Source: Actinomadura sp. NAK00032
GTDB lineage: Bacteria > Actinomycetota > Actinomycetes > Streptosporangiales > Streptosporangiaceae
Assembly: GCF_013364275.1 (NCBI RefSeq)
Contig: NZ_CP054932.1
Location: 6,138,001-6,202,000 of the forward strand
Direction of reading: 5' to 3'
DNA length: 64,000 nt
Shown: piece after piece, positions 1 through 9,200 of the stretch
How the letters are laid out: each line of letters opens with the position of its first letter
How positions within the stretch are numbered: position 1 is the stretch's first letter
Program-made: the position numbers and the translations under genes
The notes under the pieces: generated by a model
Told to the model about the DNA's origin: nothing
The model's database searches: none
The model's input: only the letters and a program-made list of their open reading frames with translations

Positions 1-643
1 ATCCGCCACGTGCAGTAGAGGCCGGTGGCCGGCAGCGGGTAGGTGGCCGGGTACTCACGGGCGTAGCGGTGGGCCACGGCCGCGTTCGCGGAACCCGACC
101 ACGAGCCGTTACCGCAGAAGTCGTGCTGGTCGTAGGTGTAGAGGGTCGGGCACTCGCGGACAAAGCGGGAGAAGCGGGGCTGCGCCGGGGATGTGTGCCA
201 CAGGTACCGGGTGACCTCCTCCGGCTGCGGGTCGTCGTAGCCGAGGTCGCCCAGGAACAGCCCGAACATCGGGTCGCGGGCGAGGATCGCGTCGTAGACC
301 GGGTGGTCGGGGTTCGTGCGGCGGTCGCCGCCGAACCAGAACCGGAACCCCGCCTCCTCTCCGTCCGGTGGCGGGGTGGTGACGCGGCCGCGGGCGAGCG
401 GGTCGGTCAGCAGGATGCCGTCCGCCTCCAGGCCGTAGTGGTAGGTCGTGGCGGGTGCCAGGCCGGTGACCGGGTGCTTGGCAAGGCCCTCGGGGTGGGG
501 ACGACCGGTGCTGAGTGGACGGGCGCGGTGAGGTCCAGGGACGCCGAGACGGCCCAGCGGAGCGAGGCGACGTCCGACGTGCGGGTGGACAGGCGCATCG
601 AGGTCGGCGTGGGCGCGGCCACCCACGCGTGATGGACGCTCAT
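1..643 (-). pseudogene. PhoD-like metallophosphatase, partial and frameshifted
   Basis: The minus strand from an ATG at 643 encodes an N-terminal fibronectin-like region (MSVHHAWVAAPTPTSM...) followed by a PhoD/alkaline phosphatase D-type core with the metal-site signatures GDLGYDDP and YDQHDFCGN. PhoD enzymes are usually exported Ca/Fe-dependent phosphodiesterases or phosphomonoesterases. The reading frame changes at the C-tract 492-495: the first ~50 codons read in one frame up to ...VVPTP, and the continuation (GLAKHPVTGLAP...) is in another, as if one C were missing. The 3' part, with the remaining catalytic residues, lies beyond the window edge. Family assignment is firm for the core. 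Whether the frameshift is a mutation or a base-calling error in the C run cannot be decided here. Confidence 0.75.
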
Positions 644-780
644 CGCGGTTTGAGGGCCACGAGGAGCCCGCTGCCGTTGTCGGGGCCGGACGGGGCGCCC
701 TGGCCGTCGAAATAGGCGGCGGACTCGTCCCCGGTGCTCCCCGCGGCGGCTTCGATTCCACGTTGGGCGCGCGGGGGCCG
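640..780 (-). pseudogene. Orphan C-terminal tail of a truncated gene upstream of the phosphatase
   Basis: A minus-strand frame ends ...YFDGQGAPSGPDNGSGLL...KPR with a TGA at 640-642 that overlaps the phosphatase ATG (ATGA), the arrangement typical of coupled genes here. Its residue mix looks like protein, while overlapping frames are Arg/Pro-rich. I find no usable start codon upstream before the divergent gene at 795. It therefore looks like the remnant of a gene whose 5' part was lost. Function unknown. Confidence 0.35.
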
Positions 781-794
781 TACCGTAGTTCGCC
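781..794 (+). promoter_or_regulatory. Candidate -10 (TACCGT) for a near-leaderless SMC operon transcript
   Basis: TACCGT at 781-786 ends 8 nt before the GTG at 795, and no Shine-Dalgarno sequence is visible there. This spacing fits a transcript starting at or next to the start codon, as is common in actinomycetes. No clear -35 is seen, so this is a weak call. Confidence 0.3.
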
Positions 795-2006
795 GTGTCC
801 CCCACCTCCGAGAACGCGGCGGCCAGCCTGGACGACGTCCTGGTCGGCGAGGCCGTGCTGGGCGTGTACCGGCAGATGTTCGCGGCGCTGGCCCGCGACA
901 GCGGCGCGGTCGTCGACGACCCGGAGCTGGTCGACGTCGCCGAGACGCTGCTCGCCGCGTTCGCCGACGCGGGCGAGGACGGGCTGAGCCGCGAGCAGAT
1001 GCGGTACGTGTGCCGCCGCTACCCGCCGGAGGTGTTCGAGAACCGGCTGCGGGTGCTGAAGGGGCTCGGGGCGGTCCGGGAGGTGTTCCCGAAGCCGAAC
1101 CAGCTGCGCTACCGGGCGTCGTTCACCAGCGTGGTCGGGCTGATGTTCGTCCGCCGCATGATGCTGGACGGCGGGCAGAGCGAGATGCACCGGCTGCTCG
1201 CGCTGGAGCAGCTCAACGTGGCCGACCCCCGGATGACGCCCGAGCAGGCGCGGGACGGCGCGGACGGGCTCTCGCGCGCGTTCCGGCTGTGGAGCGTCGA
1301 GCTGGTGACCCTCACCAACGGCACGATCGAGGAACTGCGCGAGCAGGCGCCGAAGCTGTGGGGCACCGAGGAGATCCTGCTGCGCGCCGAGCGGCTGCAC
1401 GGCGCGATCCTGCGGCGGTGGCCGCAGCTCGACCGCACGTGCACCGACCTGCGCGCCGCCATCTACGCCTACGGCGACGCGTCCCGCCGCGCCGCCGCGC
1501 GCCTGTCGGACTCGGCGGGCACCACCCGCAACCTCACCCTGCTGCCGCCGGAGACGTGGCGGACGTTCACGCGCACGGCGTCCCGGGAGGAGCTCGCCGC
1601 CGTCCTGGACGGGTTCGTGTTCGACGCCCCGGCGCCCTGGCACGAGCCGGCCGCGGTGGTGGCGGCCGTGGAGGACGGCCCGCGCGCCGCGCCGCCGCGC
1701 CCGGCGCCGCCCCGCCCGTCCGTGCCCGACTCGGGGCTGTCGGGCGACACCGGCGCGGACACCGAGGCGGTGGAGCGGCTCCGCGACGTCGCCGAGCAGA
1801 TCCTGCGCGGCCGGGACCGGGTCGCGGTCGAGGACGTCCTCGACCGCGACTGGGCGGCGGCCCGCCGCATGCTCGCCGACCTGGCCGCCGCGCACCAGCA
1901 TCCCGAGCTGCCCTACCGGCTCGCCTGGTCGGACGGCCTGGCCGCGCGTCCCGACGGCTCGCCGACCTGGGTGTCGCCGGGCTGGTTCGAAAGGACGGGC
2001 CGGTGA
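795..2006 (+). CDS. Kleisin-like subunit of an SMC-type complex (403 aa)
   Basis: No close family name is recognised. Residues ~60-115 (LSREQMRYVCRRY...RVLKGLGAVREVF) read as a winged helix, ~125-235 are long amphipathic helices, ~280-320 is a Pro/Ala-rich linker, and ~325-400 (DVAEQILRGRDRVAVEDVL...RRMLADL) reads as a second winged helix. An N-terminal helical/winged part, a flexible linker and a C-terminal winged part is the organisation of kleisins such as ScpA, MukF and JetA/MksF, which bridge SMC heads. It is the first of four genes coupled by 4-bp overlaps that end with an SMC-like ATPase, which supports this role. The GTG start is chosen because it abuts the candidate promoter. The structural assignment is inference from sequence and context; length is close to JetA/MukF-type proteins. 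Confidence 0.6.
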   Translation: MSPTSENAAASLDDVLVGEAVLGVYRQMFAALARDSGAVVDDPELVDVAETLLAAFADAGEDGLSREQMRYVCRRYPPEVFENRLRVLKGLGAVREVFPKPNQLRYRASFTSVVGLMFVRRMMLDGGQSEMHRLLALEQLNVADPRMTPEQARDGADGLSRAFRLWSVELVTLTNGTIEELREQAPKLWGTEEILLRAERLHGAILRRWPQLDRTCTDLRAAIYAYGDASRRAAARLSDSAGTTRNLTLLPPETWRTFTRTASREELAAVLDGFVFDAPAPWHEPAAVVAAVEDGPRAAPPRPAPPRPSVPDSGLSGDTGADTEAVERLRDVAEQILRGRDRVAVEDVLDRDWAAARRMLADLAAAHQHPELPYRLAWSDGLAARPDGSPTWVSPGWFERTGR

Positions 2007-2554
2007 CCGCCGACCGGCCGGGCGCGGGCGCCGACCCCCACGTGCTGGCCCGCGCCCGCGCGCGGCTGCTGGGCGGCCCGGCGGTCGCCGCGTCCGCCCC
2101 CGTCCCGCCGGGCGTGGTCGCCGCCGCGGACGCCGGCCGCGTGTGGCTGCTCCCCGAGTGGCCGGACGGCGCGACGCCCGCGCTGCTGGAGGAGTACGAG
2201 ACCGCCCCGATGCCGCTGGACCGCTCGGGCCAGGCCCGCCGCGTGCTGGCCGCCGCGCTGCGCTGCTGCTGGACCCGCCTCGACGACGCCCCCTGGCCGG
2301 GCTCCTCCGCGCCGGTCGCGGAGATCCTGGAGGTCTACGCGAACATGACGCGCGGCGACACCGACCTGGCGCGCCGGTGGGCCACCGGTGAGCTGCGCCG
2401 CCTGTCCGACACGGGCTGGCTGATCCTGGACGAGGCCGCCGGCACCGCCCGTCCGGGCCCCCGCACCGCCCTGTGGCCGGAGGCCTCCCTGGCCTCCCTC
2501 CGCGACCTCCTCCCCCGCCTGCCCCAGCCGGGCACTGGAGAGGGGGACGCGTGA
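2003..2554 (+). CDS. Small KITE-like winged-helix subunit 1 of the SMC operon (183 aa)
   Basis: The GTG overlaps the preceding stop (GTGA), so translation is probably coupled to the kleisin-like gene. The N-terminal third is Ala/Pro-rich (...LLGGPAVAASAPVPPGVV). The C-terminal half (VAEILEVYANMTRGDTDLAR then WATGELRRLSDTGWLILDE) looks like a winged helix, ending in a short tail. Small winged-helix proteins encoded between kleisin and SMC are typically KITE subunits (ScpB, MukE, JetB/MksE), which bind the kleisin linker. I do not recognise the family by name, so the KITE assignment rests on position, size and fold pattern. Confidence 0.5.
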   Translation: MTADRPGAGADPHVLARARARLLGGPAVAASAPVPPGVVAAADAGRVWLLPEWPDGATPALLEEYETAPMPLDRSGQARRVLAAALRCCWTRLDDAPWPGSSAPVAEILEVYANMTRGDTDLARRWATGELRRLSDTGWLILDEAAGTARPGPRTALWPEASLASLRDLLPRLPQPGTGEGDA

Positions 2555-3195
2555 GCGGGCTGTTCGAAGGGGTGCTGCGGACGTTCGACGAGCGGCGGCG
2601 GGCCGAGGTCGTGGCGGCGTACATGGCGGTCGAGCACGCGGCGGAGCCGGTGCCGGAGGTGCGGTTCGCGGCGCTGCGGGAGCCGGCGCTGCGGCGGGCG
2701 GTCGAGGAGATGCTCGCGCTGAACGGGCGGACGCTCATCCGGTCGGAGCAGACGCGCTGGATCTCCGGGTACCGGGACGAGGTCGCGGAGGCGCTCGCCG
2801 AGGACCCCGCGTGCGTCCCGGGGGTGCGGGAGCGGGCCGTGCTGACGCTGGTGCTGATCCATTCGGTGGCGATCCCGCGGGCGGCCGGGCTGCTCGCCGA
2901 CGACTCGTGGCTGTCGCCGCATCCGACGCCGATGGACGAGCTGCGCCGCCGCACCCAGCTTCCGGTCACCGAGCTGGAGGCGTCGCTGCGCCGGCTGCGG
3001 CTGGCGGGGCTGGTGGCGCAGGTGAAGGCGGGTCCGGACGAGGCCGGCGGGTTCGTGCCGGGGGCGCAGTTCCACCGGCTGACCGATGCCGCGCGCCGCC
3101 GGCTGCAGGAAGAGCTGATCTTGGCCGCCGGGCCGGACTCGCCGCTCGCCGCGGCGATCCGGGCGCGGCGGCGGGGACGGGGGGAGAGCGGATGA
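2551..3195 (+). CDS. KITE/JetB-like winged-helix subunit 2 of the SMC operon (214 aa)
   Basis: The GTG overlaps the previous stop (GTGA), and the stop overlaps the SMC start (ATGA). Residues 1-110 are helical (FDERRRAEVVAAYMAVEHAA...), and ~125-200 contain a clear winged-helix pattern (MDELRRRTQLPVTELEASLR then LRLAGLVAQVK...). Size and placement directly before the SMC gene match JetB/MksE/MukE. With the preceding gene this gives two different KITE-like proteins in one operon, as in Smc5/6 (Nse1/Nse3), whereas Wadjet and MukBEF have one. Functional assignment is inferred from context. Confidence 0.5.
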   Translation: MSGLFEGVLRTFDERRRAEVVAAYMAVEHAAEPVPEVRFAALREPALRRAVEEMLALNGRTLIRSEQTRWISGYRDEVAEALAEDPACVPGVRERAVLTLVLIHSVAIPRAAGLLADDSWLSPHPTPMDELRRRTQLPVTELEASLRRLRLAGLVAQVKAGPDEAGGFVPGAQFHRLTDAARRRLQEELILAAGPDSPLAAAIRARRRGRGESG

Positions 3196-6100
3196 CGGCC
3201 GGGACCGAACCGATGATGGCCGCGCGCGACACCGAGAACGTGGTCGGCGACCGGACGCTCGTGGCCGTGCAGGCGGTGAACATCTCGCGGCTGTCGACGC
3301 ATCCGGTGCCGACCGTGCCGGGGACGCTGATCGTGGTGGCCGGGCAGGGGCCGAAGGACTCCAACGGCGCGGGCAAGTCGTCGTTCATCGCGGCCATCAC
3401 GGCGCTGCTCGGCGACGAGCAGTGGCGGTTCGCGTCGGGCGCGCGGGCGGTCGCGGAGCTGCTGTTCAACGCGGAGCTGGCGGCGCAGGGCGACAGCCAG
3501 TGGGCGAGCGCCGACCACGGGTACATCATCGGCGTGTTCGACCACCCCGAGCCGGCGGAGGACGGTTCGGCGGTGACCGTGTGGCTGCGGGTCAACGCGG
3601 ACGCGCCGCACCTGGAGATCCGGTGGCGGCAGGGCGTGTACCTGGCGTCGGCGCCGTCCGAGGCCGACCGGGTGGCGCTCGCCGACCGGCTGTGGGCGAG
3701 CCTGCCCCGCAGCGCCGGGCGCCGCGACCTGCTCGCCAAGGACCTGACCCGCGTCCTGTACGGGGGGCAGGTCCGGTGCGTGTCGTTCCTGTCGACGTCG
3801 GTGCGGTCGAAGGTCGCGACGAACCTGCTGTCGCAGCCGCTGAACGAGATCAGCCCGGAGCGGATCTTCAGCGCGATCGCGGCGCTGACGGGGCTGGACC
3901 GGGAGCTGGAGGCCGAGCGCAGGTCCCGCGCCGAGGAGCACCGGGAGCGCGCCAAGGCGGCGGAGGCCGCCGAGCGGCTCGCCGGGTGGGAGCGGGACGC
4001 GGCGAGCCTGCTGAAGACGTTCGACCGGCACGACCGCGCGCGCGACGAGGTGGCGGCGGCGCTGCGGCACTGGCGGACGCGGCGGGCGCGGCTGCTGGTG
4101 GACGCGGCGGAGGCCGACGCCGCGCACGCGGCCGAGCAGGAGCGGCTGGGCCGGGAGGGCGCGGAGCTGGCGGAGGCGGCGAAGGCCGCGGAGCGGGAGA
4201 TCGAGCAGCTCACCGGCGGCGCGCTGGACGCGCAGGTCCAGGAGGCGCAGGCGGCGCTCGCCGAGCTGAAGGGGCAGGCCGGCAAGCTGAGCGCGGACAA
4301 GGCCGTCGCCCGGGGCCGGATGGACGACCTGCGCCGGCAGGTGTCGGCGCTTGAGGAGCGGCAGCGGGAGGCCGACGGCCGGGACGCCGACACCGCCCGC
4401 GCCGAGCTGAAGGAGGCCGAGGCGCGCCGCGACGAGGCCCAGCAGGAGTACGGGATGGCCAAGGGCGCCGTCGCGCGCGCGGAGCGCGCCCTGGCCGAGG
4501 CCGAGGCGGGGCAGAGCAGCGCCCCGGAGCAGATCCGCGCGCTGGCGGCGGGCGGCATCGCGGCGGTCGGCCTGCTGGACGCGGTCGAGCTGGCCGAGGA
4601 CGTCCGGGAGCGCTGGGAGGCCGCGCTGTGGCCGTACCGGGAGGCCGTCGTCGTCACGGCGGACGACCTGGACGGCGCCGTCGCGGCCCTCGCCGGGCTG
4701 CCCGGCTCCATGATCGTCCCGGCGGGCGGCGACGGGCTGCCGGAGGGTGTGCGCTGCGAGCAGGCGCTGGGGCGGTTCTTCGGCGCGCTCGACGGCGACG
4801 GCACCGGCACGGTCGTCATCGGCGGCTTCGCCGAGCCCGTCACCGGCCGCGTCGCCCGCGTCCAGGCGGCCCGGACGGCGCTGGAGGCCGCGGCCGGGGC
4901 GCTGGAAGGTGCGCGGCAGGCCACGGCCGACGCCGCCGCCGACGTGGCGCTCGCCGACCGTCGGCTGAGCGGCGCGCGCGCGGCGGAGGAGCTGGACGAC
5001 GTCCGCGAGCGCATGGCGGAGCTGCGGGAGGGCCTTGAGGAGCTGGCGGGCGGGGAGGCGCGGCTGGGCCCGCGGCTCGGGTCGGCGGAGCAGACCCTCA
5101 GGCGGCTCCAGGCGAAGGCCGACACGCGCGCGCTGGAGATCGACCGGCTGCGGGGGCGCAAGGAGGCCCGGGAGAGGGAGCGCGGCGGGATCCGCCGGGC
5201 GTCGTCCGAGCTGGCCGAAAAGCGCGCCGCGCTCGGCCTGGACGCCCTGGAGAAGGACTGGGGCGGCTCCCGCGACGCCGCCGCCGAATGGCTGTCGGGC
5301 CTGGACGAGGACGAGGCCACCTGGACGCCCGCCGAGTGGTGGCACACCGCCGAGAAGCACCTGTCGGAGGCGCTGCGCCGCGTGTTCCCGGACGGGCCGT
5401 CCGACGAGGACATGCCGGAGGAGATCCGGTTCCTGCTGCGCGAGCGCGCCGAGGGCGAGGGCCGCCGCACCGACCGCGAGCAGGCCACGTTCGCCCGCCT
5501 CGCGCAGGCCCTTGAGGGGCATCTGCGCAGGCAGGAGGACTACGAGCGGCACCAGCGGCGGCAGATCGAGGTGCAGCTGTCGGCACGCCGCGCCGACCTG
5601 GACAAGGCGCAGAAGGGCGCGACGGAGGCGGCGGGCGCCGCGGAGGCGCACCGCACCGCGCTGACCGCCGCGATCCGCACCCGGCTCCAGCGGGTCGCGG
5701 AGGAGTTCGAGAAGCTGGACGTCGCCTACGGCGGCTACGGCGCGACGCTGGAGTTCCCGACGCCGGAGCAGCCGGGCGACCCGGAGCAGGAGTGGCGGTG
5801 GCGGGTCACGCCGAAGTGGCGCCGCTCGGACGGGCAGCGGTACGTCCCCTACAACCGGCGCGCCAACACCGCGCTGATGGACGAGAAGGCCGTCAAGCTG
5901 GTGTGCGCGGCGGCGCTCGCCAGCTCCGGCGGCGGGCGGCTCTGCCTGGTCCTGGACGAGCTGGGCCGCAACCTGGGCAAGGAGCACCGCAAGGAGGCCG
6001 TCGCGCTGTTCCGCAAGATCGGCGAGACGCACGGCATCACGGTCATCGGCGCGCTGCAGGACGACATGGAGCCGTACGCGATCGACGCGTGCGGCCAGTA

Positions 6101-6266
6101 CGTGAAGCTGCGCCGCTCGTCCGACACGATGCCCTACAACGAGCCGCCGGTCGTCGTCGGCTACGACGAGCACGAGCCCCGCGTCCGGATGCTCGCCGAC
6201 CAGATCACCGCCTCCCGCGCCGTGCCCGCGCCAGCGCCCGTGCCCGACGAGCGGAAAAGCGGGTGA
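3192..6266 (+). CDS. SMC/Rad50-like coiled-coil ATPase (1024 aa)
   Basis: Walker A is at residues ~53-64 (GPKDSNGAGKSS). Long coiled-coil arms rich in Glu/Ala/Arg run ~240-440 and ~555-880. Between them, ~450-550 is a globular hinge-like segment (AAVGLLDAVELAEDVRERW...). The C-terminal head has RRANTALMDEKAVKLVCAAA in the place of the ABC signature, and Walker B plus catalytic Glu (RLCLVLDELGRN, ~916-927). The order head-coil-hinge-coil-head is that of SMC proteins. Such ATPases hold or extrude DNA loops; relatives MukB, MksB and JetC act in chromosome organisation or plasmid restriction. The ATG overlaps the preceding TGA. Length is near JetC/MksB and shorter than MukB. The ATPase call is firm; the biological role is not known. 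Confidence 0.85.
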   Translation: MTAGTEPMMAARDTENVVGDRTLVAVQAVNISRLSTHPVPTVPGTLIVVAGQGPKDSNGAGKSSFIAAITALLGDEQWRFASGARAVAELLFNAELAAQGDSQWASADHGYIIGVFDHPEPAEDGSAVTVWLRVNADAPHLEIRWRQGVYLASAPSEADRVALADRLWASLPRSAGRRDLLAKDLTRVLYGGQVRCVSFLSTSVRSKVATNLLSQPLNEISPERIFSAIAALTGLDRELEAERRSRAEEHRERAKAAEAAERLAGWERDAASLLKTFDRHDRARDEVAAALRHWRTRRARLLVDAAEADAAHAAEQERLGREGAELAEAAKAAEREIEQLTGGALDAQVQEAQAALAELKGQAGKLSADKAVARGRMDDLRRQVSALEERQREADGRDADTARAELKEAEARRDEAQQEYGMAKGAVARAERALAEAEAGQSSAPEQIRALAAGGIAAVGLLDAVELAEDVRERWEAALWPYREAVVVTADDLDGAVAALAGLPGSMIVPAGGDGLPEGVRCEQALGRFFGALDGDGTGTVVIGGFAEPVTGRVARVQAARTALEAAAGALEGARQATADAAADVALADRRLSGARAAEELDDVRERMAELREGLEELAGGEARLGPRLGSAEQTLRRLQAKADTRALEIDRLRGRKEARERERGGIRRASSELAEKRAALGLDALEKDWGGSRDAAAEWLSGLDEDEATWTPAEWWHTAEKHLSEALRRVFPDGPSDEDMPEEIRFLLRERAEGEGRRTDREQATFARLAQALEGHLRRQEDYERHQRRQIEVQLSARRADLDKAQKGATEAAGAAEAHRTALTAAIRTRLQRVAEEFEKLDVAYGGYGATLEFPTPEQPGDPEQEWRWRVTPKWRRSDGQRYVPYNRRANTALMDEKAVKLVCAAALASSGGGRLCLVLDELGRNLGKEHRKEAVALFRKIGETHGITVIGALQDDMEPYAIDACGQYVKLRRSSDTMPYNEPPVVVGYDEHEPRVRMLADQITASRAVPAPAPVPDERKSG

Positions 6267-6299
6267 ACCCGGGCGGGGGATCCGGCACGATGGCGCGTC

Positions 6300-9200
6300 A
6301 TGCGCGCCGATGACCTGCTCGCCGAGATCGAGCCCCTCCCGTACCGCGCCCGCGTCCGCCGCCTGGCGGCGCTGCGGGCCTCCGCAGGCGCGCCGGAGCT
6401 CGCCGCGCTGCTGGCCGAGCTGGGCGGGCGCGGCCACTACGAGCGGGCGGTCGCGCTGTCCATCGCGTCCGCCGTGCGGGACGAGGCGTCCCTCGCCCAC
6501 CTGGTCGCGGCGGCCGGCGACCCGGACGCGGTGCTCGCGCTGCGGGCGACCCGGCTGGCGGTACGGTACGCGACCGCGCCGGGACCGCTCGCCGAGCGGC
6601 TCCCGGACGCCCCGCAGGCGGTCAGGTCCGCGACGTACCGGGCGGTGCGCCGGCACCGCCGCGCGGACCTCGCGGACGCGCTCATCGGACCGGTCCTGGA
6701 GCGGTGGGGCGTGGACGAGGCCGCCGCGCTGCTGCCCGCCTGCACCCCGGAGCGCGCGGCCGAGCGGCTCGGGCCGCTCGCGCACGCCGTCCCGAACCGG
6801 CACACGCTGGGCGGCGCCCACCCCGAGGCGTTCCTGGACCACGCCGAACGCAGCCTCGCCGAGCTGACGCCGGGCGCGCGCTCCACCTGGTGGCAGTGGG
6901 ACGGGCCGGGCGTCGCGGCGGCGGTGCGGCACGATCCCGGGCGGGTGCTCGGCCTGCTGGAGGACTACTGGCACGCGGGCGGGCTGCCGTACGCGCTCCG
7001 CCCGCGGATCGGCGCGCTGCTGGAGGCCGAGCCGGAGCGGACGCTGCGGCTGCTGCTGGCGGACGGCGCCCGGACGATGCTGGTCTCGCTGATCCGGCGG
7101 CGCTCGATGCGGGACCGGCTCGCTCGCGCCGGCGGGGACGGGCTCGCCGCCGTCGCGCGCGCCGTCCGGGAGGACGGGCCCGCGCTGCGGCTGCTGCTGA
7201 CGGCGGTGCCGCCGGCGCGGCGCGGCGCCCTGTTCGACGCGGCGATGGACGGCGTCGACCTGGCGGCGCGCGAACTCGAGGACGCGCTGATGGACGTCCT
7301 GCCGCGCGCCGTGCGGGTCCGCGAGGCGCGGCGGATGCTGGGCCTGCGCGCTTTCGCCGAGCACCCGCAGCGGGTGCAGGCCATGTCGGCCTACCTGCCG
7401 TTCGAGGAGGCCCGGCCCGTCCTGGAGGAGCTGACCCGGCGGCCCGGCGCCGACGACCGCGCGGCCGGGTACGCGCTGCTCGCCGCGTGCGCCGGACGCG
7501 AGCGCGACCCGGCCGTCCTGTCCGCGCTGCTGGAGTCCCTCGGACGGCTGCGCAACGAGCAGGAGCCGGTGCGGGTCGCCGCGCTGCGCGCGCTGGCGGC
7601 GGTCCCCGGCGCGGCGCTGGGGGCCGAGCACGCGCCGGCCGTCGAGCGGCTCGCCGAGGACGCGCTGAACGCCCGCGACTGCTCGAACGCGACGCGCATG
7701 ACGCTCGTCCAGCTCGGCACCGCGTTCTTCAGGCAGGGCGCGATCCGCGACGACGCCGAGCTGACGGTGACCGGGATCGGTTTGCTGGGGCGCGTCATCG
7801 GCAGCTCCTCCCCCGTCCCGCTCGGCCGGCTGGACCGCGTGCTGCGGCGCGGGCAGGAGCACCGGCTCGTCGAGTGGCTCGCCCCGCTGCTCGACGAGGG
7901 CGCGCGCCGCGACGACCACGGGCTCGCGCTGATGCTCGTCCGGGCGCTCGGGCGCCGCGCCCACGGCGTCCCGGCGCTCCAGGACGCGCTGGAGAAGGCC
8001 GTCGGCGCCCGCGACGACGGCGTGATCCGCGCGGCCGTCGCCCACTGGCTGGAGCCGCCCGCGACGCGCGGCGAGCGGGTGGAGCGCGTCGTCGCCGGTG
8101 ACCCGTCCACGGTCGGGCTCCCGCCGGTGCTCGCCGCGATCGCGGCGGAGCGGACCGACCTGCTGCACCTCGTCCTGTCGGAGTCCACGCCCGAGGGGCG
8201 GTTCCGGCGCGGCGACGTCACCTACGTCCCGTGGATGGAGCCGCGCTGGACGCGCGGGTGGACGGCCCGGCAGCACGCCGCCTACCTGCGCCTCCTCGAC
8301 CGGGTCGCGGGCGACGCGCGGCTCCCCGACGCCGACCGGGCCCGCGCCGTGGCGGCCATCGCGCAGGTCCCGGGGGTGGACGCCGCCCGGCTCCGCCCGT
8401 ACCTGGCGTCCGGCGACGCGCGCCTGCGCCGGGCCGCGCTGACCGCCGCGCCCTGGACCGCCCGCCCGCAGGACGTCCTGCCCGACCTGCTCGCGCACGC
8501 CTCGTCCGACGACGCGCACGTGGCCGTCTACGCGGCGGGGCGCGCGGCGCGGTTCGTCCGGCCGCCGGCGCTGGCGGCGCTGCTGCGCCCCGTCCTGGCC
8601 GGCGGCAAGATCACCGCGCGGAAGGAGGCGCTGCGGATCCTGCTGCGCACCCGCGCGCCGGAGGCGATGGACGTCGTCGCCGCCGCGTGGGACGACCCCG
8701 GCCAGCACCGGGACGTGCGCGCGGCGATCGCGTCCGCCGTCCGGGCGCACATGTCCGACCCGGTCGCCCGGCGGATCCTCGGGGAGGCGGCGGGCGGGCC
8801 GCGCGACCTCGCCCGCCAGGTGCTCGGCGCGTGGCCGCACGAGATCGAGAACGCGTTCCGCGCCGACTACGCCCGGCTCGTCGTGCGGGTGGCGCGCTCC
8901 CCCGACCCGGAGGCGTCCGACGCGGCGCTGACGGCGCTGGGCCGGTGGGCGCAGTGGGCACCGGAGATCCCGGCGCGGCTGGCGGCCGTCCTCACCGACC
9001 TCGGTGAGACGCGCCGCTGGCGCACCGCGCTGTTCACGCTCGTCGGCTGCGCGGTGGGCGGCACCGGGGCGGGCGCGCTCGCGGACGCCGCCGCGACGCT
9101 GGCCGGCGCCGGGGACGCCGCGAACGCCGAGCCCGAGCGGGACCTCCCGGCGGCGCAGCGGCTGGCGGCACTGGCCGACGCGCTGCGGCGCGCCGCCGCG

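Noticed and set aside
69-632. Plus-strand 187-codon frame
   Set aside because: Opposite the phosphatase core; composition is Val/Arg/Gly-rich without domain features.
2966-5488. Very long minus-strand open frame (840 codons) opposite the SMC gene, and similar long frames opposite other genes
   Set aside because: These are Arg/Ser/Pro/Ala-rich, arise from the strong codon bias of GC-rich genes, and lie antisense to clear genes.
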